The notes beneath the pieces are model-generated. The model did no database searches. It was given only the letters and a program-made list of their open reading frames with translations, and was not told the DNA's origin. Below are positions 43,247 through 51,365 of a stretch of 64,000 nucleotides of DNA, one piece after another; the stretch's first letter is position 1, and the number at the start of each line of letters is the position of its first letter. The stretch comes from Alcaligenaceae bacterium SAGV5 (GTDB lineage: Bacteria; Pseudomonadota; Gammaproteobacteria; Burkholderiales; Burkholderiaceae_B), in contig SPDP01000005.1 of NCBI GenBank assembly GCA_009360345.1, positions 248,001 to 312,000 on the forward strand, read 5' to 3'. A program made the position numbers and the translations under genes.

Positions 43247-43951
43247 TCAGCGGCCTCCCAGGCCGGGCAGGAGGCCCCGCAGATCGGGGATCTGGAACGA
43301 GCCGCCGGGTATTTCGAAGCGCGCGGGCGGAGGCGGGCGGTCGTCCAGGGCTTCCACCTTGAAGCGGTCGCCGAAACGCAGCAGGCCGAGCCGGTCCGCC
43401 TGGAGGCGCCGTGCCAGGTCGTCCGCGCCGGGGGGCAGCAGGGTGCCCGACAGCGAGGCCAGGCCGCGGCCCAGCTTCAGCGCCGCGGCGGTCAGCTCGC
43501 TGGCCGCGGGGGCCGACGTCAGGACCAGCTCCTCGGAGCGCCGCTGCCGGCGGCCATCCTCGTAGGTCAGCATGTAGACGGTGCCGCCCAGTCCGGCCAC
43601 GGTTTCGCTGCGGGTGGTCGGTTGCAGGGACACGATGGCGCTGACCTGTTCGAGCGCGGCCGTCGGGCTGGGCATCAGGCCGCCCGCCATGCGCATCAGG
43701 TCCGCCGCCTCCATGACCACCTGCTGGCCGTTGACGCGGCTGACGGCATAGATCTTGTCGCCGCGGGCGAGGAGGTAGTTGTTCGGACTCTGGGGCGAAG
43801 CGGCCCGCAGGTTGCTGCCGGCGTATTCGACCGAGGCGGAGAAGGGTTGCCCCCGGTCGTCCAGTCCGGCCAGCCGGGCGGTGCCGGCGGCGTGGGCGAG
43901 CAGGGGGAGGGACAGGGACAACAGCGCCGTGGCGGCAATACGTAACATCAT
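43247..43951 (-). CDS. Secreted hypothetical protein
   Basis: A 234-residue protein with a Sec signal (AATALLSLSLPLLAHAAGT). The mature part has strands such as NNYLLARGDKIYAVSRV and TVYMLTYEDGRRQR, a helix AASELTAAALKLGRGLASL and a Pro-rich tail ending LPGLGGR. It looks like a periplasmic beta-rich protein of the kind grouped under DUF4412-type domains, though I am not sure of that. Single gene between the CDF gene and the carbonic anhydrase gene. Confidence 0.7.
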   Translation of the reverse strand: MMLRIAATALLSLSLPLLAHAAGTARLAGLDDRGQPFSASVEYAGSNLRAASPQSPNNYLLARGDKIYAVSRVNGQQVVMEAADLMRMAGGLMPSPTAALEQVSAIVSLQPTTRSETVAGLGGTVYMLTYEDGRRQRRSEELVLTSAPAASELTAAALKLGRGLASLSGTLLPPGADDLARRLQADRLGLLRFGDRFKVEALDDRPPPPARFEIPGGSFQIPDLRGLLPGLGGR

Positions 43952-44045
43952 GGTCCAGGCTCCGTGCGCAGCGGCCGTGCGCGGTGCAAACCGCTTGGAC
44001 CGCCGGCGCCCGATGACGTTGCGTAAGAATTGTTGCCCGGCGTGC

Positions 44046-44696
44046 TCAGTCCAGCGGGAGCGGGTTTTCCGTGACGGGACGGAACTCGCCGGTGGCCGGG
44101 TCGCGCACCATCAGCACGCCCGTGGCGACGCCGAAGTACGCCCCGTGCAACTGCAACTGGCCCCGTTCCACCAGGATGCGTACGCAAGGGAAGGTCATCA
44201 GGTTGTTCAGGCTGTGTTCGACCGTGGCCAGTTCGAGCTGGCGGATGTACATGCCGGGGTTTTCGCCGGGCGGGACGGTACGTTCGACCACCGGAGCGAT
44301 CTGTTGCATCCACTTGCCGATGAAGTCCCCGGGCGACAGCGGGTCGGCGCTGTTGGCGAAGGCCGAGACGCCGCCGCACAGGGCGTGCCCCAGCACGACG
44401 ATGTGCTTGACGCGCAGCGACTGCACCGCGAACTCCAGCGCCGCGCTGGTGCCGTGGTAGTGCTGGGTGATGCCTTCGTAGGGGGGGACGAGGTTGGCGA
44501 CGTTGCGGACCACGAAGAGCTCGCCGGCGCCGGCGTCGAAGATGACTTCCGGGGCCACGCGGGAATCGCAACAGCCTATGACCATGATTTCGGGCTTCTG
44601 GCCCTTTTCGGCAAGCGTCTCGTAGCGGGTGCGCTCGTCGTTGAAACGGCCGCCCAGGAAAGAGCGGTAGCCGTCTGTGAGTCGTGCTGGGAACAT
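44046..44696 (-). CDS. Beta-class carbonic anhydrase
   Basis: A 216-residue enzyme with VIGCCDSRVAPE (zinc Cys at about 42, Asp/Arg dyad) and VVLGHALCGGVSAF (zinc His and Cys). The AVQSLRVKHIVVLGHAL segment and C-terminal VATGVLMVRDPATGEF are typical of the Can/CynT branch. It interconverts CO2 and bicarbonate in the cytoplasm. Stand-alone gene; alpha-proteobacterial and Bordetella-type genomes often carry it as the housekeeping copy. Confidence 0.93.
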   Translation of the reverse strand: MFPARLTDGYRSFLGGRFNDERTRYETLAEKGQKPEIMVIGCCDSRVAPEVIFDAGAGELFVVRNVANLVPPYEGITQHYHGTSAALEFAVQSLRVKHIVVLGHALCGGVSAFANSADPLSPGDFIGKWMQQIAPVVERTVPPGENPGMYIRQLELATVEHSLNNLMTFPCVRILVERGQLQLHGAYFGVATGVLMVRDPATGEFRPVTENPLPLD

Positions 44697-44788
44697 GCTT
44701 CACCTGTTGCTGGCCCGCCCTGGACGGGCGGGGGACATCATGATAACAGCCGGCGCTTTCCCGGCATGCTGGGGGATGCCCGAGGCGG

Positions 44789-45238
44789 TCAGCGCGCCGC
44801 GCCCTGGGCCGCGCGCAGGCTGACCACGGCCTGGGACAGCAGGTGCAGGGGGTCTTCGGAGGCCACGACGGGAAGATCGTTCAGCGTGAGCACGAGAACG
44901 CCCGCGGGCAGCTCGATCAGCTTCAGGGCGCCGGGCGGGATGGCCAGTCCCGCCTTGGGCGCGATGATCTTGAGCGTGGTCAGCAGCGCCGAGATTTCTT
45001 CGTGTTCGTAGATGGGGTGCCAGTGCGACAGCCGGTCCATCACTTCCAGGTACAGGGATTCCCCGGGGCTTTGCAGGGCCTGCTCGACGCCGAAGATCTG
45101 GGCGCTCCAGAGCCCTCGTTCGTCGGTTTCGATGGTGATGGCCCGGGCCGGGATGTCCGGGCGCAGCGGATGCACGGCCGCCCTGAGGTGGGCTTGCGCC
45201 GTGTGCCGGGTCTCGCGCGTCGTGGGGGGAATGCGCAT
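44789..45238 (-). CDS. Small hypothetical protein
   Basis: A 149-residue acidic protein with no signal or membrane segment. It contains ITIETDERGLWSAQIFGVEQ, a YEHEEISALLTTLKI helix and a C-terminal LPVVASEDPLHLLSQAVVSL. Strand-helix alternation and even codon use suggest a real folded cytoplasmic protein, but I do not recognise the family. Single gene between the carbonic anhydrase and the lipoprotein gene. Confidence 0.65.
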   Translation of the reverse strand: MRIPPTTRETRHTAQAHLRAAVHPLRPDIPARAITIETDERGLWSAQIFGVEQALQSPGESLYLEVMDRLSHWHPIYEHEEISALLTTLKIIAPKAGLAIPPGALKLIELPAGVLVLTLNDLPVVASEDPLHLLSQAVVSLRAAQGAAR

Positions 45239-45459
45239 GGCGGAGTCCGTTCCGATTTGGCGCCAGCTTAGCCGGATGCCCGGCCGCCAGGGGTTACAGC
45301 TCCGTTGCGGTTCTTTCCGGGTTTAACAGCCTGGCCGCCCCGGCGCGGCGGTGTCGCGCGCAACGCAAAGCGGTGCGCGGCGTTGTGGAGTTCGCGGCTG
45401 CCCTTCGATATGCTTGCCGGAAGCCAGACAACGAAAAATTTACAAGGATTGCGGAATCC

Positions 45460-45855
45460 ATGAGATCGGTGCTCGCGGGACTCGCGACCGCTGTGACGAT
45501 GGGGTGCGCCATGAACGGTTCCGACCGGGCGGGCGCAACGACTTCGGGGCAGGAGGAATGCGTGACCAGCCGTGACGTGAAGGAAGTCGTCGTCCGGCTG
45601 CGGGATATGGGGTGGAGTGCCCAGCGCACGATCGATTCCGTGCTTTCCAATTCGCACATCGACGACGTGGAGACCCGGGCCTGGTTCGTCGGGCTGGTCT
45701 CGGGAATCTACGGCAGCCGGACTTCGCTGGCCGAGGTCGCCGCCGACTACGCGGCATGCATGAAGTCCCTGGCGCCCGAGGCGGTGCCCGTGCAGTCCGC
45801 CGCCGCCGGCGCGTCGCCGCCGGCCCGCGGACCGGGGGGCGACGCGCCGGGGTAG
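45460..45855 (+). CDS. Small predicted lipoprotein
   Basis: A 131-residue protein. From the ATG at 45460 the N-terminus is MRSVLAGLATAVTMGCAMNG, a signal with a TMGC lipobox, so it is probably a lipoprotein. The mature part has DVKEVVVRLRDMGWSAQRTI and a central helix pair with two further Cys (ECVTS and YAACMKS), which could form a disulfide, and a Pro/Ala-rich tail. The longer frame to 45373 would hide the signal. Convergent with the Bug gene at 45864. Confidence 0.7.
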   Translation: MRSVLAGLATAVTMGCAMNGSDRAGATTSGQEECVTSRDVKEVVVRLRDMGWSAQRTIDSVLSNSHIDDVETRAWFVGLVSGIYGSRTSLAEVAADYAACMKSLAPEAVPVQSAAAGASPPARGPGGDAPG

Positions 45856-45863
45856 CGGCCGGC

Positions 45864-46850
45864 CTATTCGGGCTGGACGCCCGCGGCCTGGGCCACGCTG
45901 CGCCAGCGCGCGACCTCGCTGTTGACGAAGGCGGCGAACTGTTCCCGGGACATGGGCTTGGCGACTTCGCTGCCGGTCTGCTCGATGCGCGCGACGTAGT
46001 CGGGATCGGCGGCGGCCTTGGCGATCTCGGCATTCAGGCGGGATGCGATGTCGGCCGGCATGCCCGCGGGGCCGAACAGCCCGGTCCAGGTCGTGACGTC
46101 CAGGCCCTTCAGCCCGCTTTCCTTGAAGGTAGGCACGTCGGGCAGCGAGGCCGAGCGCTTGTCGCTGCTGATGGCCAGCGCGCGCAGCTTGCCCGCGCGG
46201 ACCGACGACAAGGTGTTGGGGATGGTTTCCAGCATGAGCTGGACCTGTCCGCCCAACAGGTCAGGCATGGCGGCGCCGCCGCCCTTGTAGGGAACGTGGG
46301 TGATCTCCACCTTGGCCTCCGACTTGAACAGCTCGCCGCCCAGGTGGGAAATGGCACCTATGCCCGCCGAGGCATACGAGAGCTTGTCCGGATGGGCGCG
46401 GGCGTAGTCGATCAGGCCGCGCAGGTTCTTGACCGGCAGCGCAGGGTTGACGACCAGGACCAGGGGGCCGTCCTGCAGGCGGCCAATGGCGGTGAAGCTC
46501 TTGGCGACGTCGAAGGGCAGGGTTTTCTTGAGCACCGGGTTGATGGCATGGGTGCCGATGGTGCCGAACAGCAGCGTATAGCCGTCCGGCTGGGCGCGCG
46601 CCACGTAATCGGAGGCGATGATGCCGCCGGCGCCGGGCTTGTTTTCAATGATGACCGGCTGCCCCAGGCTGGCCGCCAGCGAGGCGCCGAAGGCCCGGGC
46701 GAGGATGTCGGAGGAACCGCCGGCGGCGAAAGGCACGACCATGGTGACGGGGCGGGCCGGATAGCCCTGGGCGTGGGCCGCGCCCGACAGTCCGAGGGAT
46801 GCGAGGGTCGCGGCAACACAGGCTCGCAGCGCGTATTTTCTCAATACCAT
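45864..46850 (-). CDS. Bug/TctC-family periplasmic solute-binding protein
   Basis: A 328-residue receptor with signal peptide (AATLASLGLSGAAHAQ) and blocks YPARPVTMVVPFAAGG, SSDILAR (loop Asp), VIIENKPGAGGIIA, PDGYT and VPYKGGGAAM. The ATG at 46850 begins the signal; in-frame sequence to 47015 is discarded. It is divergent from a LysR gene across 361 bp and stands alone on its strand. The divergent LysR and TauD-type genes are the best functional clue: possibly a sulfonate or an oxygenated carboxylate. Confidence 0.94.
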   Translation of the reverse strand: MVLRKYALRACVAATLASLGLSGAAHAQGYPARPVTMVVPFAAGGSSDILARAFGASLAASLGQPVIIENKPGAGGIIASDYVARAQPDGYTLLFGTIGTHAINPVLKKTLPFDVAKSFTAIGRLQDGPLVLVVNPALPVKNLRGLIDYARAHPDKLSYASAGIGAISHLGGELFKSEAKVEITHVPYKGGGAAMPDLLGGQVQLMLETIPNTLSSVRAGKLRALAISSDKRSASLPDVPTFKESGLKGLDVTTWTGLFGPAGMPADIASRLNAEIAKAAADPDYVARIEQTGSEVAKPMSREQFAAFVNSEVARWRSVAQAAGVQPE

Positions 46851-46980
46851 GGTGAATACTCTCTGGACGAAGAAAGGGAAGAAACTACCCGCCGGATCAT
46901 GGGCGGATAAATGCCGATCATTCCGGCCCCGGAGGGCGGGAATATTATTGATGTCTCTTCCGTTGATAATTTGATTATTC

Positions 46981-47013
46981 ATTCGCGCGGACCGATTCCG
47001 ATTCGCGCGGACC
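46981..47013. repeat. Direct repeat of a 13-mer
   Basis: ATTCGCGCGGACC occurs twice with a 20-bp period, separated by GATTCCG. Two-turn spacing in a promoter region suggests paired protein contacts, but it could be a chance duplication. Confidence 0.5.
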
Positions 47014-47177
47014 ATGATCCGAATACGGAAACCGATCTCGATATAAGGTGCTTAAACCAGATATCGTGTTTCGTGTATGGTTCAATGGTTAATGGATGAC
47101 ACACTATAAGCACGTGTCGAACACTGTCAAGACCTTCTTGCCAAATCGCCGCCTTGGCTGGAAGATAGCAACAAGCT

Positions 47178-47192
47178 ATGCGAATATTGCAT
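47178..47192. promoter_or_regulatory. LysR-type box upstream of the LysR gene
   Basis: ATGCGAATATTGCAT has ATGC/GCAT arms and the T-N11-A layout of LysR sites. It lies 19 bp before the LysR start at 47212. A near-identical site (13 of 15 bases) stands in front of the neighbouring dioxygenase gene. Confidence 0.7.
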
Positions 47193-47211
47193 TTCTGTTA
47201 GATCGAAAACC

Positions 47212-48126
47212 ATGGATTTCAAACAACTCGAATACTTCGTCCGCGTGGCCGAGCATGGCAGCTTCAGCCGGGCAGCGGCGGCGCTCGGCCTCGGCCAGCC
47301 TTTCCTGAGCCGACAGATCCGCCAGCTCGAGGTGGATTTGCGCAAGGCCCTGTTCCATCGCCATGGGCGCGGCATCGTCCTGACCGATGCGGGCGAGCAG
47401 TTCCTGTTGTTCGCCCGCAGCGTGCTGCAGCAGCTCGACGCCGCCACCCAGGTGCTGTCGCGATCGGAAACCGAAATCACCGGCAGGGTGGTGATCGGCA
47501 TGCCGCCGTCGCTGGGCAGGGTGCTGACCGTGCCGCTGGTGCGCGCCTTCAGCGAGCGCTTCCCGCTGGCCCGGCTCACCATCGTCGAGGCGCTGAGCAT
47601 GACGCTGTACGAACGCCTGATTTCCGACAAGCTGGACGCCGCGCTGATGTACGACCCGGCCGTCTCGACCCTGACCGAGATCGAGCCCCTGGTGCGCGAG
47701 CCCCTGTGCCTGATCCTGCGCAAGACGGAAGCGGGGCAGGAGAGCCGGCCGCTGGCCTTTTCCCACCTGGCCGAGCACCGGCTGATCTTCCCGTCCGAGC
47801 CGCATCCGCTGCGCATGCTGGTCGAGGCCGAGGCCGCGCGGCAGGGCATCGTGCTGGACATCGCCTTCGAGATCGACGGCGTCGAGGCCATCGTGGCGCT
47901 GGTCGATAAAGGGTTCGGCGCGGCGGTGGTGCCGTACAACCTGGTGCGGGCGGGCATGCCGGGCACCGACCTGTGCATCTGTCCCTTGATCGAGCCCGTG
48001 GTGGGCGGCGTGATCGGGCTGGTCACGCACAGCCGCCGGCCGCCCACGCTGTTGACCGCCAAGACCGTGGACCTGTTGCGGCAAACGGCGGCGGAAACCC
48101 TGGTTGGCAGTGAGTCCGCCCCCTGA
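47212..48126 (+). CDS. LysR-type transcriptional regulator
   Basis: A 304-residue LysR protein starting MDFKQLEYFVRVAEHGSFSR followed by AAAALGLGQPFLSRQIRQLE. The effector domain includes TIVEALSMTLYERLISDKLD and VDKGFGAAVVPYN, the pattern of the Nac/CynR-like LysR branch. It is divergent from a Bug gene and followed by a TauD-type dioxygenase gene. The shared ATGCGAAnAnTGCAT box in front of itself and the dioxygenase indicates that it regulates both. Confidence 0.93.
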   Translation: MDFKQLEYFVRVAEHGSFSRAAAALGLGQPFLSRQIRQLEVDLRKALFHRHGRGIVLTDAGEQFLLFARSVLQQLDAATQVLSRSETEITGRVVIGMPPSLGRVLTVPLVRAFSERFPLARLTIVEALSMTLYERLISDKLDAALMYDPAVSTLTEIEPLVREPLCLILRKTEAGQESRPLAFSHLAEHRLIFPSEPHPLRMLVEAEAARQGIVLDIAFEIDGVEAIVALVDKGFGAAVVPYNLVRAGMPGTDLCICPLIEPVVGGVIGLVTHSRRPPTLLTAKTVDLLRQTAAETLVGSESAP

Positions 48127-48129
48127 GTA

Positions 48130-48144
48130 ATGCGAAAAATGCAT
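48130..48144. promoter_or_regulatory. LysR-type box upstream of the dioxygenase gene
   Basis: ATGCGAAAAATGCAT, with the same arms and T-N11-A spacing as the site at 47178, lies immediately after the LysR stop codon and 117 bp before the dioxygenase start at 48261. It is the likely activation site for that gene. Confidence 0.7.
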
Positions 48145-48260
48145 AACAACTAGTCGACGCCAGGGCTAGCTGGATCCCGCTCCGCGGGGGATGATTCCGT
48201 CCATGCCCACCCGGTCGCCGGGGTCGCGGTAGTTTGTTTTTGCGGAATCAGGAAAACGCC

Positions 48261-49073
48261 ATGAAATATGAATCCATAACGGTAAAACCCATATCCCCGC
48301 ATATAGGCGCGGAAATCGGGAATATCGATCTGACCCGTCCGTTGACCGACCAGGAGGTCAAGGAACTGCGCGCCGCGTTCATCGAATACCAGGTTATTTT
48401 CTTCCGCGACCAGAAAATAAGTTTCGAAGACCAGATCCGCGCGGCGGAATACTTCGGATCGCTAGGCAAGCACGTCGGCGTCAACACCATCAGCAAGACC
48501 ACCGATAACCCGCTGGTGCGCAAGTTCCACTACGACGAGACCTCCAAGCAGATCTCGGGCGAGAACTTCCACAGCGACCAGTCCTGTGCCGCGATTCCGC
48601 CGCTGGGCAGCATGCTGTACAACCACACCGTGCCCCCGCACGGCGGCGGCGACACCATGTTCGCCAGCATGTACGCGGCCTACGACGCGCTGTCGCCCCG
48701 GATGAAGGTCTATCTGGAAGGCCTGACCGCCACCCACGACGGCACGCGCGTCTTCGGTCCCGGCACGCCGATCTCGTCGCACCCGGTCATCGTGCGCCAC
48801 CCGGAGAGCGGCAAGAAACTGATCTACGTCAATACCGATTTCACGTCGCACATCAACGAGCTGCCCAGGCTGGAAGGCGAGCGCGTGCTGAAATTCCTGG
48901 TCGATCACTGCAACAAGCCCGAATGGACCTGCCGCTTCCGCTGGGAGCCGCATTCGATCGCGTTCTGGGACAACCGCTGCTCGCATCACAAGGCCATCTG
49001 GGACTACTGGCCCAACGTGCGCTCGGGTTTCCGCGTCCAGGTCGAGGGCAGGGAAGCGCCGGTGGCGGGCTGA
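48261..49073 (+). CDS. TauD/TfdA-family Fe(II)/2-oxoglutarate dioxygenase
   Basis: A 270-residue dioxygenase with the facial triad in ENFHSDQSC (HxD) and CSHHKAIWDYW (distal His), the oxoglutarate-binding Arg in SGFRVQVEG and the N-terminal IGAEIGNIDLTRPLTDQEV typical of TauD/TfdA. It hydroxylates a small carboxylate or sulfonate, splitting 2-oxoglutarate to succinate and CO2. The ATG at 48261 follows AGGAAAAC. A strong terminator lies 32 bp after the stop, so it is transcribed alone, probably under the LysR gene upstream. Confidence 0.93.
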   Translation: MKYESITVKPISPHIGAEIGNIDLTRPLTDQEVKELRAAFIEYQVIFFRDQKISFEDQIRAAEYFGSLGKHVGVNTISKTTDNPLVRKFHYDETSKQISGENFHSDQSCAAIPPLGSMLYNHTVPPHGGGDTMFASMYAAYDALSPRMKVYLEGLTATHDGTRVFGPGTPISSHPVIVRHPESGKKLIYVNTDFTSHINELPRLEGERVLKFLVDHCNKPEWTCRFRWEPHSIAFWDNRCSHHKAIWDYWPNVRSGFRVQVEGREAPVAG

Positions 49074-49104
49074 TTCTTCTTTTTGTTGTCGTTGTCGTTT
49101 GTTG

Positions 49105-49133
49105 GGCGGCCTGCATCGCGGGCCGCCTTTTTT
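49105..49133 (+). terminator. Rho-independent terminator of the dioxygenase gene
   Basis: GGCGGCC (49105-49111) pairs with GGCCGCC (49121-49127) around a 9-base loop and is followed by TTTTTT. Confidence 0.9.
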
Positions 49134-49152
49134 CATCGCCGGGCCGTCCCAA

Positions 49153-49219
49153 GATGAAAAAGCGCCCCCTTGGGGGGCAGCGCCGCCGCGAAGCGGCAAG
49201 CGTGGGGGCATTTTTCATT
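49153..49219. repeat. REP-like double-hairpin element
   Basis: The element is bounded by TGAAAAA and TTTTTCA arms and contains two further hairpins: CCCCC-TT-GGGGG and GCCG...CGGC. From memory, near-identical elements are scattered in intergenic regions of Bordetella and Achromobacter genomes; this is not verified here. With its terminal A/T runs it can serve as a bidirectional terminator between the dioxygenase gene and the convergent AadA-like gene, whose stop (49215) lies within it. Confidence 0.6.
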
Positions 49220-50027
49220 CGGGATCGCGCAAGGCCGATTCCGCCAGGATGCTTGCTATTTCCGCCCGGGCGTAGCCGATGAAGGCGGCGACCCGTTCGC
49301 TGTCGACAGGGCCCTCCTGTTCCCCTTCCAGGTAGGCGGCCCGCGCGGCCGCCAGGGTGGGGCGGTGCGGCTCGGGCAAGCGTTCCAGCGTCCACGTAGC
49401 CGCGACGTCCTTGGGCGCGATCTGGCCGGTGGCGGCGCTGTACCAGATGCGCGCCAGGGCGAGGAGGATGTTGCGCTCGTCGCCCTCCCAGTCCTCTTCG
49501 GTGTTCCACTGCGCCAGGGTATCGGCCAGTGCGGCGCGGAAGTCGCGCGGCGGCACCGCGTCGAGCAGGGACGCCGCCGGCGGGCCGGACAGGGCGACGC
49601 CGTGCTGCCGGGCCTTGGTCAACAGGATCGCGAGATCGTGGTCCGGGATCGGAGGTTCCACGACGCCGGCCAGCAGGTCCTGGCGCAGCCATTCGCCGAA
49701 CTGCAGTTCGCGCGTGGCCGGATGGCGCCAGGGCACCACGTCCTCCAGCGCGACGACGGTCACTTCCAGCGCTCGCCATGGCCCGCCGCTGTCCACTGGC
49801 ACCGAGACCGCCAGCAGGTCCCGCATCAGGTCGCGCCGCAGCGGCTCGGGCAGCCGGGCGCGCACGGTGACCAGCAGGTCGATGTCGCTATACCGCTTCA
49901 AGCCGCCATCCAGCGCCGAACCGTACAGGTGGATCGCCACCAGCGTATCGGCCAGGTGCCGTTCGATCACGGCCCGGGCGCGGTCCAGCTGGCCGGCGAT
50001 GTCCATGGGGAATAGCGGGCTTTCCAT
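49215..50027 (-). CDS. AadA-like aminoglycoside nucleotidyltransferase (ANT(3'')-type)
   Basis: A 270-residue protein with the nucleotidyltransferase motif LYGSALDGGLKRYSDIDLLV (residues about 31-50) and the AadA C-terminal helical domain, including EGDERNILLALARIWYSAAT followed by GQIAPKDVAATWTLERLP. AadA enzymes adenylylate streptomycin and spectinomycin. No attC site or integron integrase is visible and codon use matches the chromosome, so this is likely an intrinsic homologue. An alternative start is ATG 50006. Activity on antibiotics is inferred from the family only. Confidence 0.88.
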   Translation of the reverse strand: MESPLFPMDIAGQLDRARAVIERHLADTLVAIHLYGSALDGGLKRYSDIDLLVTVRARLPEPLRRDLMRDLLAVSVPVDSGGPWRALEVTVVALEDVVPWRHPATRELQFGEWLRQDLLAGVVEPPIPDHDLAILLTKARQHGVALSGPPAASLLDAVPPRDFRAALADTLAQWNTEEDWEGDERNILLALARIWYSAATGQIAPKDVAATWTLERLPEPHRPTLAAARAAYLEGEQEGPVDSERVAAFIGYARAEIASILAESALRDPE

Positions 50028-50120
50028 GCGTCTTTTGGCCGAGGGGGTTGATGGTGCCGGAACCTCGCCAGTCTGACACGGATTAGGGTTTTTCCCGCTG
50101 CCGGCATGTCGTTTCCGCCG

Positions 50121-50149
50121 TTGACAGCCGCCGTCCGTATCGTCACTAT
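50121..50149 (+). promoter_or_regulatory. Sigma-70-like promoter of the Gfo/Idh/MocA operon
   Basis: A perfect -35 TTGACA (50121-50126) is followed after 17 bp by CACTAT (50144-50149), a weak -10. The inverted repeat at 50148 overlaps the -10/start region, which suits a repressor. Confidence 0.5.
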
Positions 50150-50165
50150 TCACTAAATGGTGAAT
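50148..50165. promoter_or_regulatory. Inverted repeat, candidate operator over the promoter
   Basis: ATTCAC (50148-50153) and GTGAAT (50160-50165) flank TAAATG. This 18-bp inverted repeat overlaps the -10 region of the putative promoter and lies 36 bp upstream of the first gene, so binding would block transcription. The cognate regulator is not adjacent. Confidence 0.55.
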
Positions 50166-50201
50166 TAAGTGCAGACCGCACGCTCGACGACGGAGACACG
50201 C

Positions 50202-51365
50202 ATGGCAACACAACGACTCGGCCTGATCATGCACGGGGTGACCGGCCGCATGGGCATGAACCAGCACCTGATCCGGTCCATCGTGGCCATCCGCAAGCAG
50301 GGCGGCGTCACGCTGTCCAATGGCGAAAAGGTCATGCCCGACCCCATCCTGGTCGGCCGCAACGCCGAGAAGATGGAAGCCCTGGCCAAGGCCCACGACA
50401 TTCCGCGCTGGGGCACCGACCTGGACCAGGCCCTGGCCAACCCGGACGACTCGGTGTTCTTCGACGCCGGTACGACGCAGATGCGCCCCACGCTGCTGGC
50501 CAAGGCCATCCGCGCCGGCAAGCACGTGTATTGCGAGAAGCCCATCGCCACCAACCTGAACGAGGCCGTTGAGATCTGCCGGCTGGCCGAAGGCTCGGGC
50601 CTCAAGCACGGCGCCGTGCAGGACAAGCTGTTCCTGCCGGGCCTGCGCAAGCTGGACATGCTGAACAAGGCGGGCTTCTTCGGCAAGATCCTCTCGGTGC
50701 GCATCGAGTTCGGCTACTGGGTGTTCGAGGGCGACCTGCAGCCCATCCAGCGGCCGTCCTGGAACTACCGCACCGAAGACGGCGGCGGCATCATCCTGGA
50801 CATGGTCTGCCACTGGCGCTACGTGCTGGACAACCTGTTCGGCGAAGTGCAGGCCGTCTCCTGCCTGGGCAAGACCCACATCCCCACGCGCTGGGACGAA
50901 GCCGGCAAGCCCTACCCGGCCACTGCCGACGACGCTTGCTACGCGACCTTCGAACTGGCCGACGGCGTCGTGGCGCAGGTCAACAGCTCGTGGACCACCC
51001 GCGTGCGCCGCGACGACCTGGTCACCTTCCACGTGGACGGCACGCACGGCTCGGCCGTGGCGGGGCTGACCGACTGCCGCACGCAGTCGCGCGTCAACAC
51101 GCCCAAGCCGATCTGGAACCCGGATGTGAAACAGACCATGCCGTTCTTCGAACAATGGCAGGAAGTGCCCGACACCCAGGCCTACGACAACGGCTTCAAG
51201 ATCCAGTGGGAACACTTCATCCGCCACGTGGTGGAGGACGCGCCGTACCGCTGGACGCTGCCCGAGGGCGCCAAGGGCGTGCAACTGGTCGAGGCCGCGC
51301 TGCAAAGCTGGAAAGAGCGGCGCTGGGTGGACGTGCCCCGGCTGGACGTCGGAGCCCGGCGATGA
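50202..51365 (+). CDS. Gfo/Idh/MocA-family oxidoreductase
   Basis: A 387-residue NAD(P)-dependent enzyme. The N-terminal Rossmann part includes MHGVTGRMGMNQHLIRSIVA and the EKP segment VYCEKPIATNL that carries the conserved Lys. The C-terminal alpha/beta domain has GGIILDMVCHWRYVLD with the catalytic Asp/His pair typical of the family. It oxidises a sugar, inositol or sugar-acid hydroxyl. CGGAGAC lies before the ATG. The first gene of the operon; its stop overlaps the next start (ATGA at 51362-51365). Confidence 0.92.
   Translation: MATQRLGLIMHGVTGRMGMNQHLIRSIVAIRKQGGVTLSNGEKVMPDPILVGRNAEKMEALAKAHDIPRWGTDLDQALANPDDSVFFDAGTTQMRPTLLAKAIRAGKHVYCEKPIATNLNEAVEICRLAEGSGLKHGAVQDKLFLPGLRKLDMLNKAGFFGKILSVRIEFGYWVFEGDLQPIQRPSWNYRTEDGGGIILDMVCHWRYVLDNLFGEVQAVSCLGKTHIPTRWDEAGKPYPATADDACYATFELADGVVAQVNSSWTTRVRRDDLVTFHVDGTHGSAVAGLTDCRTQSRVNTPKPIWNPDVKQTMPFFEQWQEVPDTQAYDNGFKIQWEHFIRHVVEDAPYRWTLPEGAKGVQLVEAALQSWKERRWVDVPRLDVGARR

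Larger units (their letters stand above)
46851..47211. other. 361-bp divergent intergenic region
   Basis: No gene is seen. The region is AT-richer than its flanks and holds two near-identical 13-mers ATTCGCGCGGACC at 46981-46993 and 47001-47013 and a LysR-type box at 47178-47192. It must contain the promoters of the Bug gene (leftward) and the LysR gene (rightward). Confidence 0.7.

Noticed and set aside
49215-50027. Integron cassette origin of the AadA-like gene
   Set aside because: No attC-like imperfect inverted repeat or attI/integrase is visible and its composition matches the chromosome.
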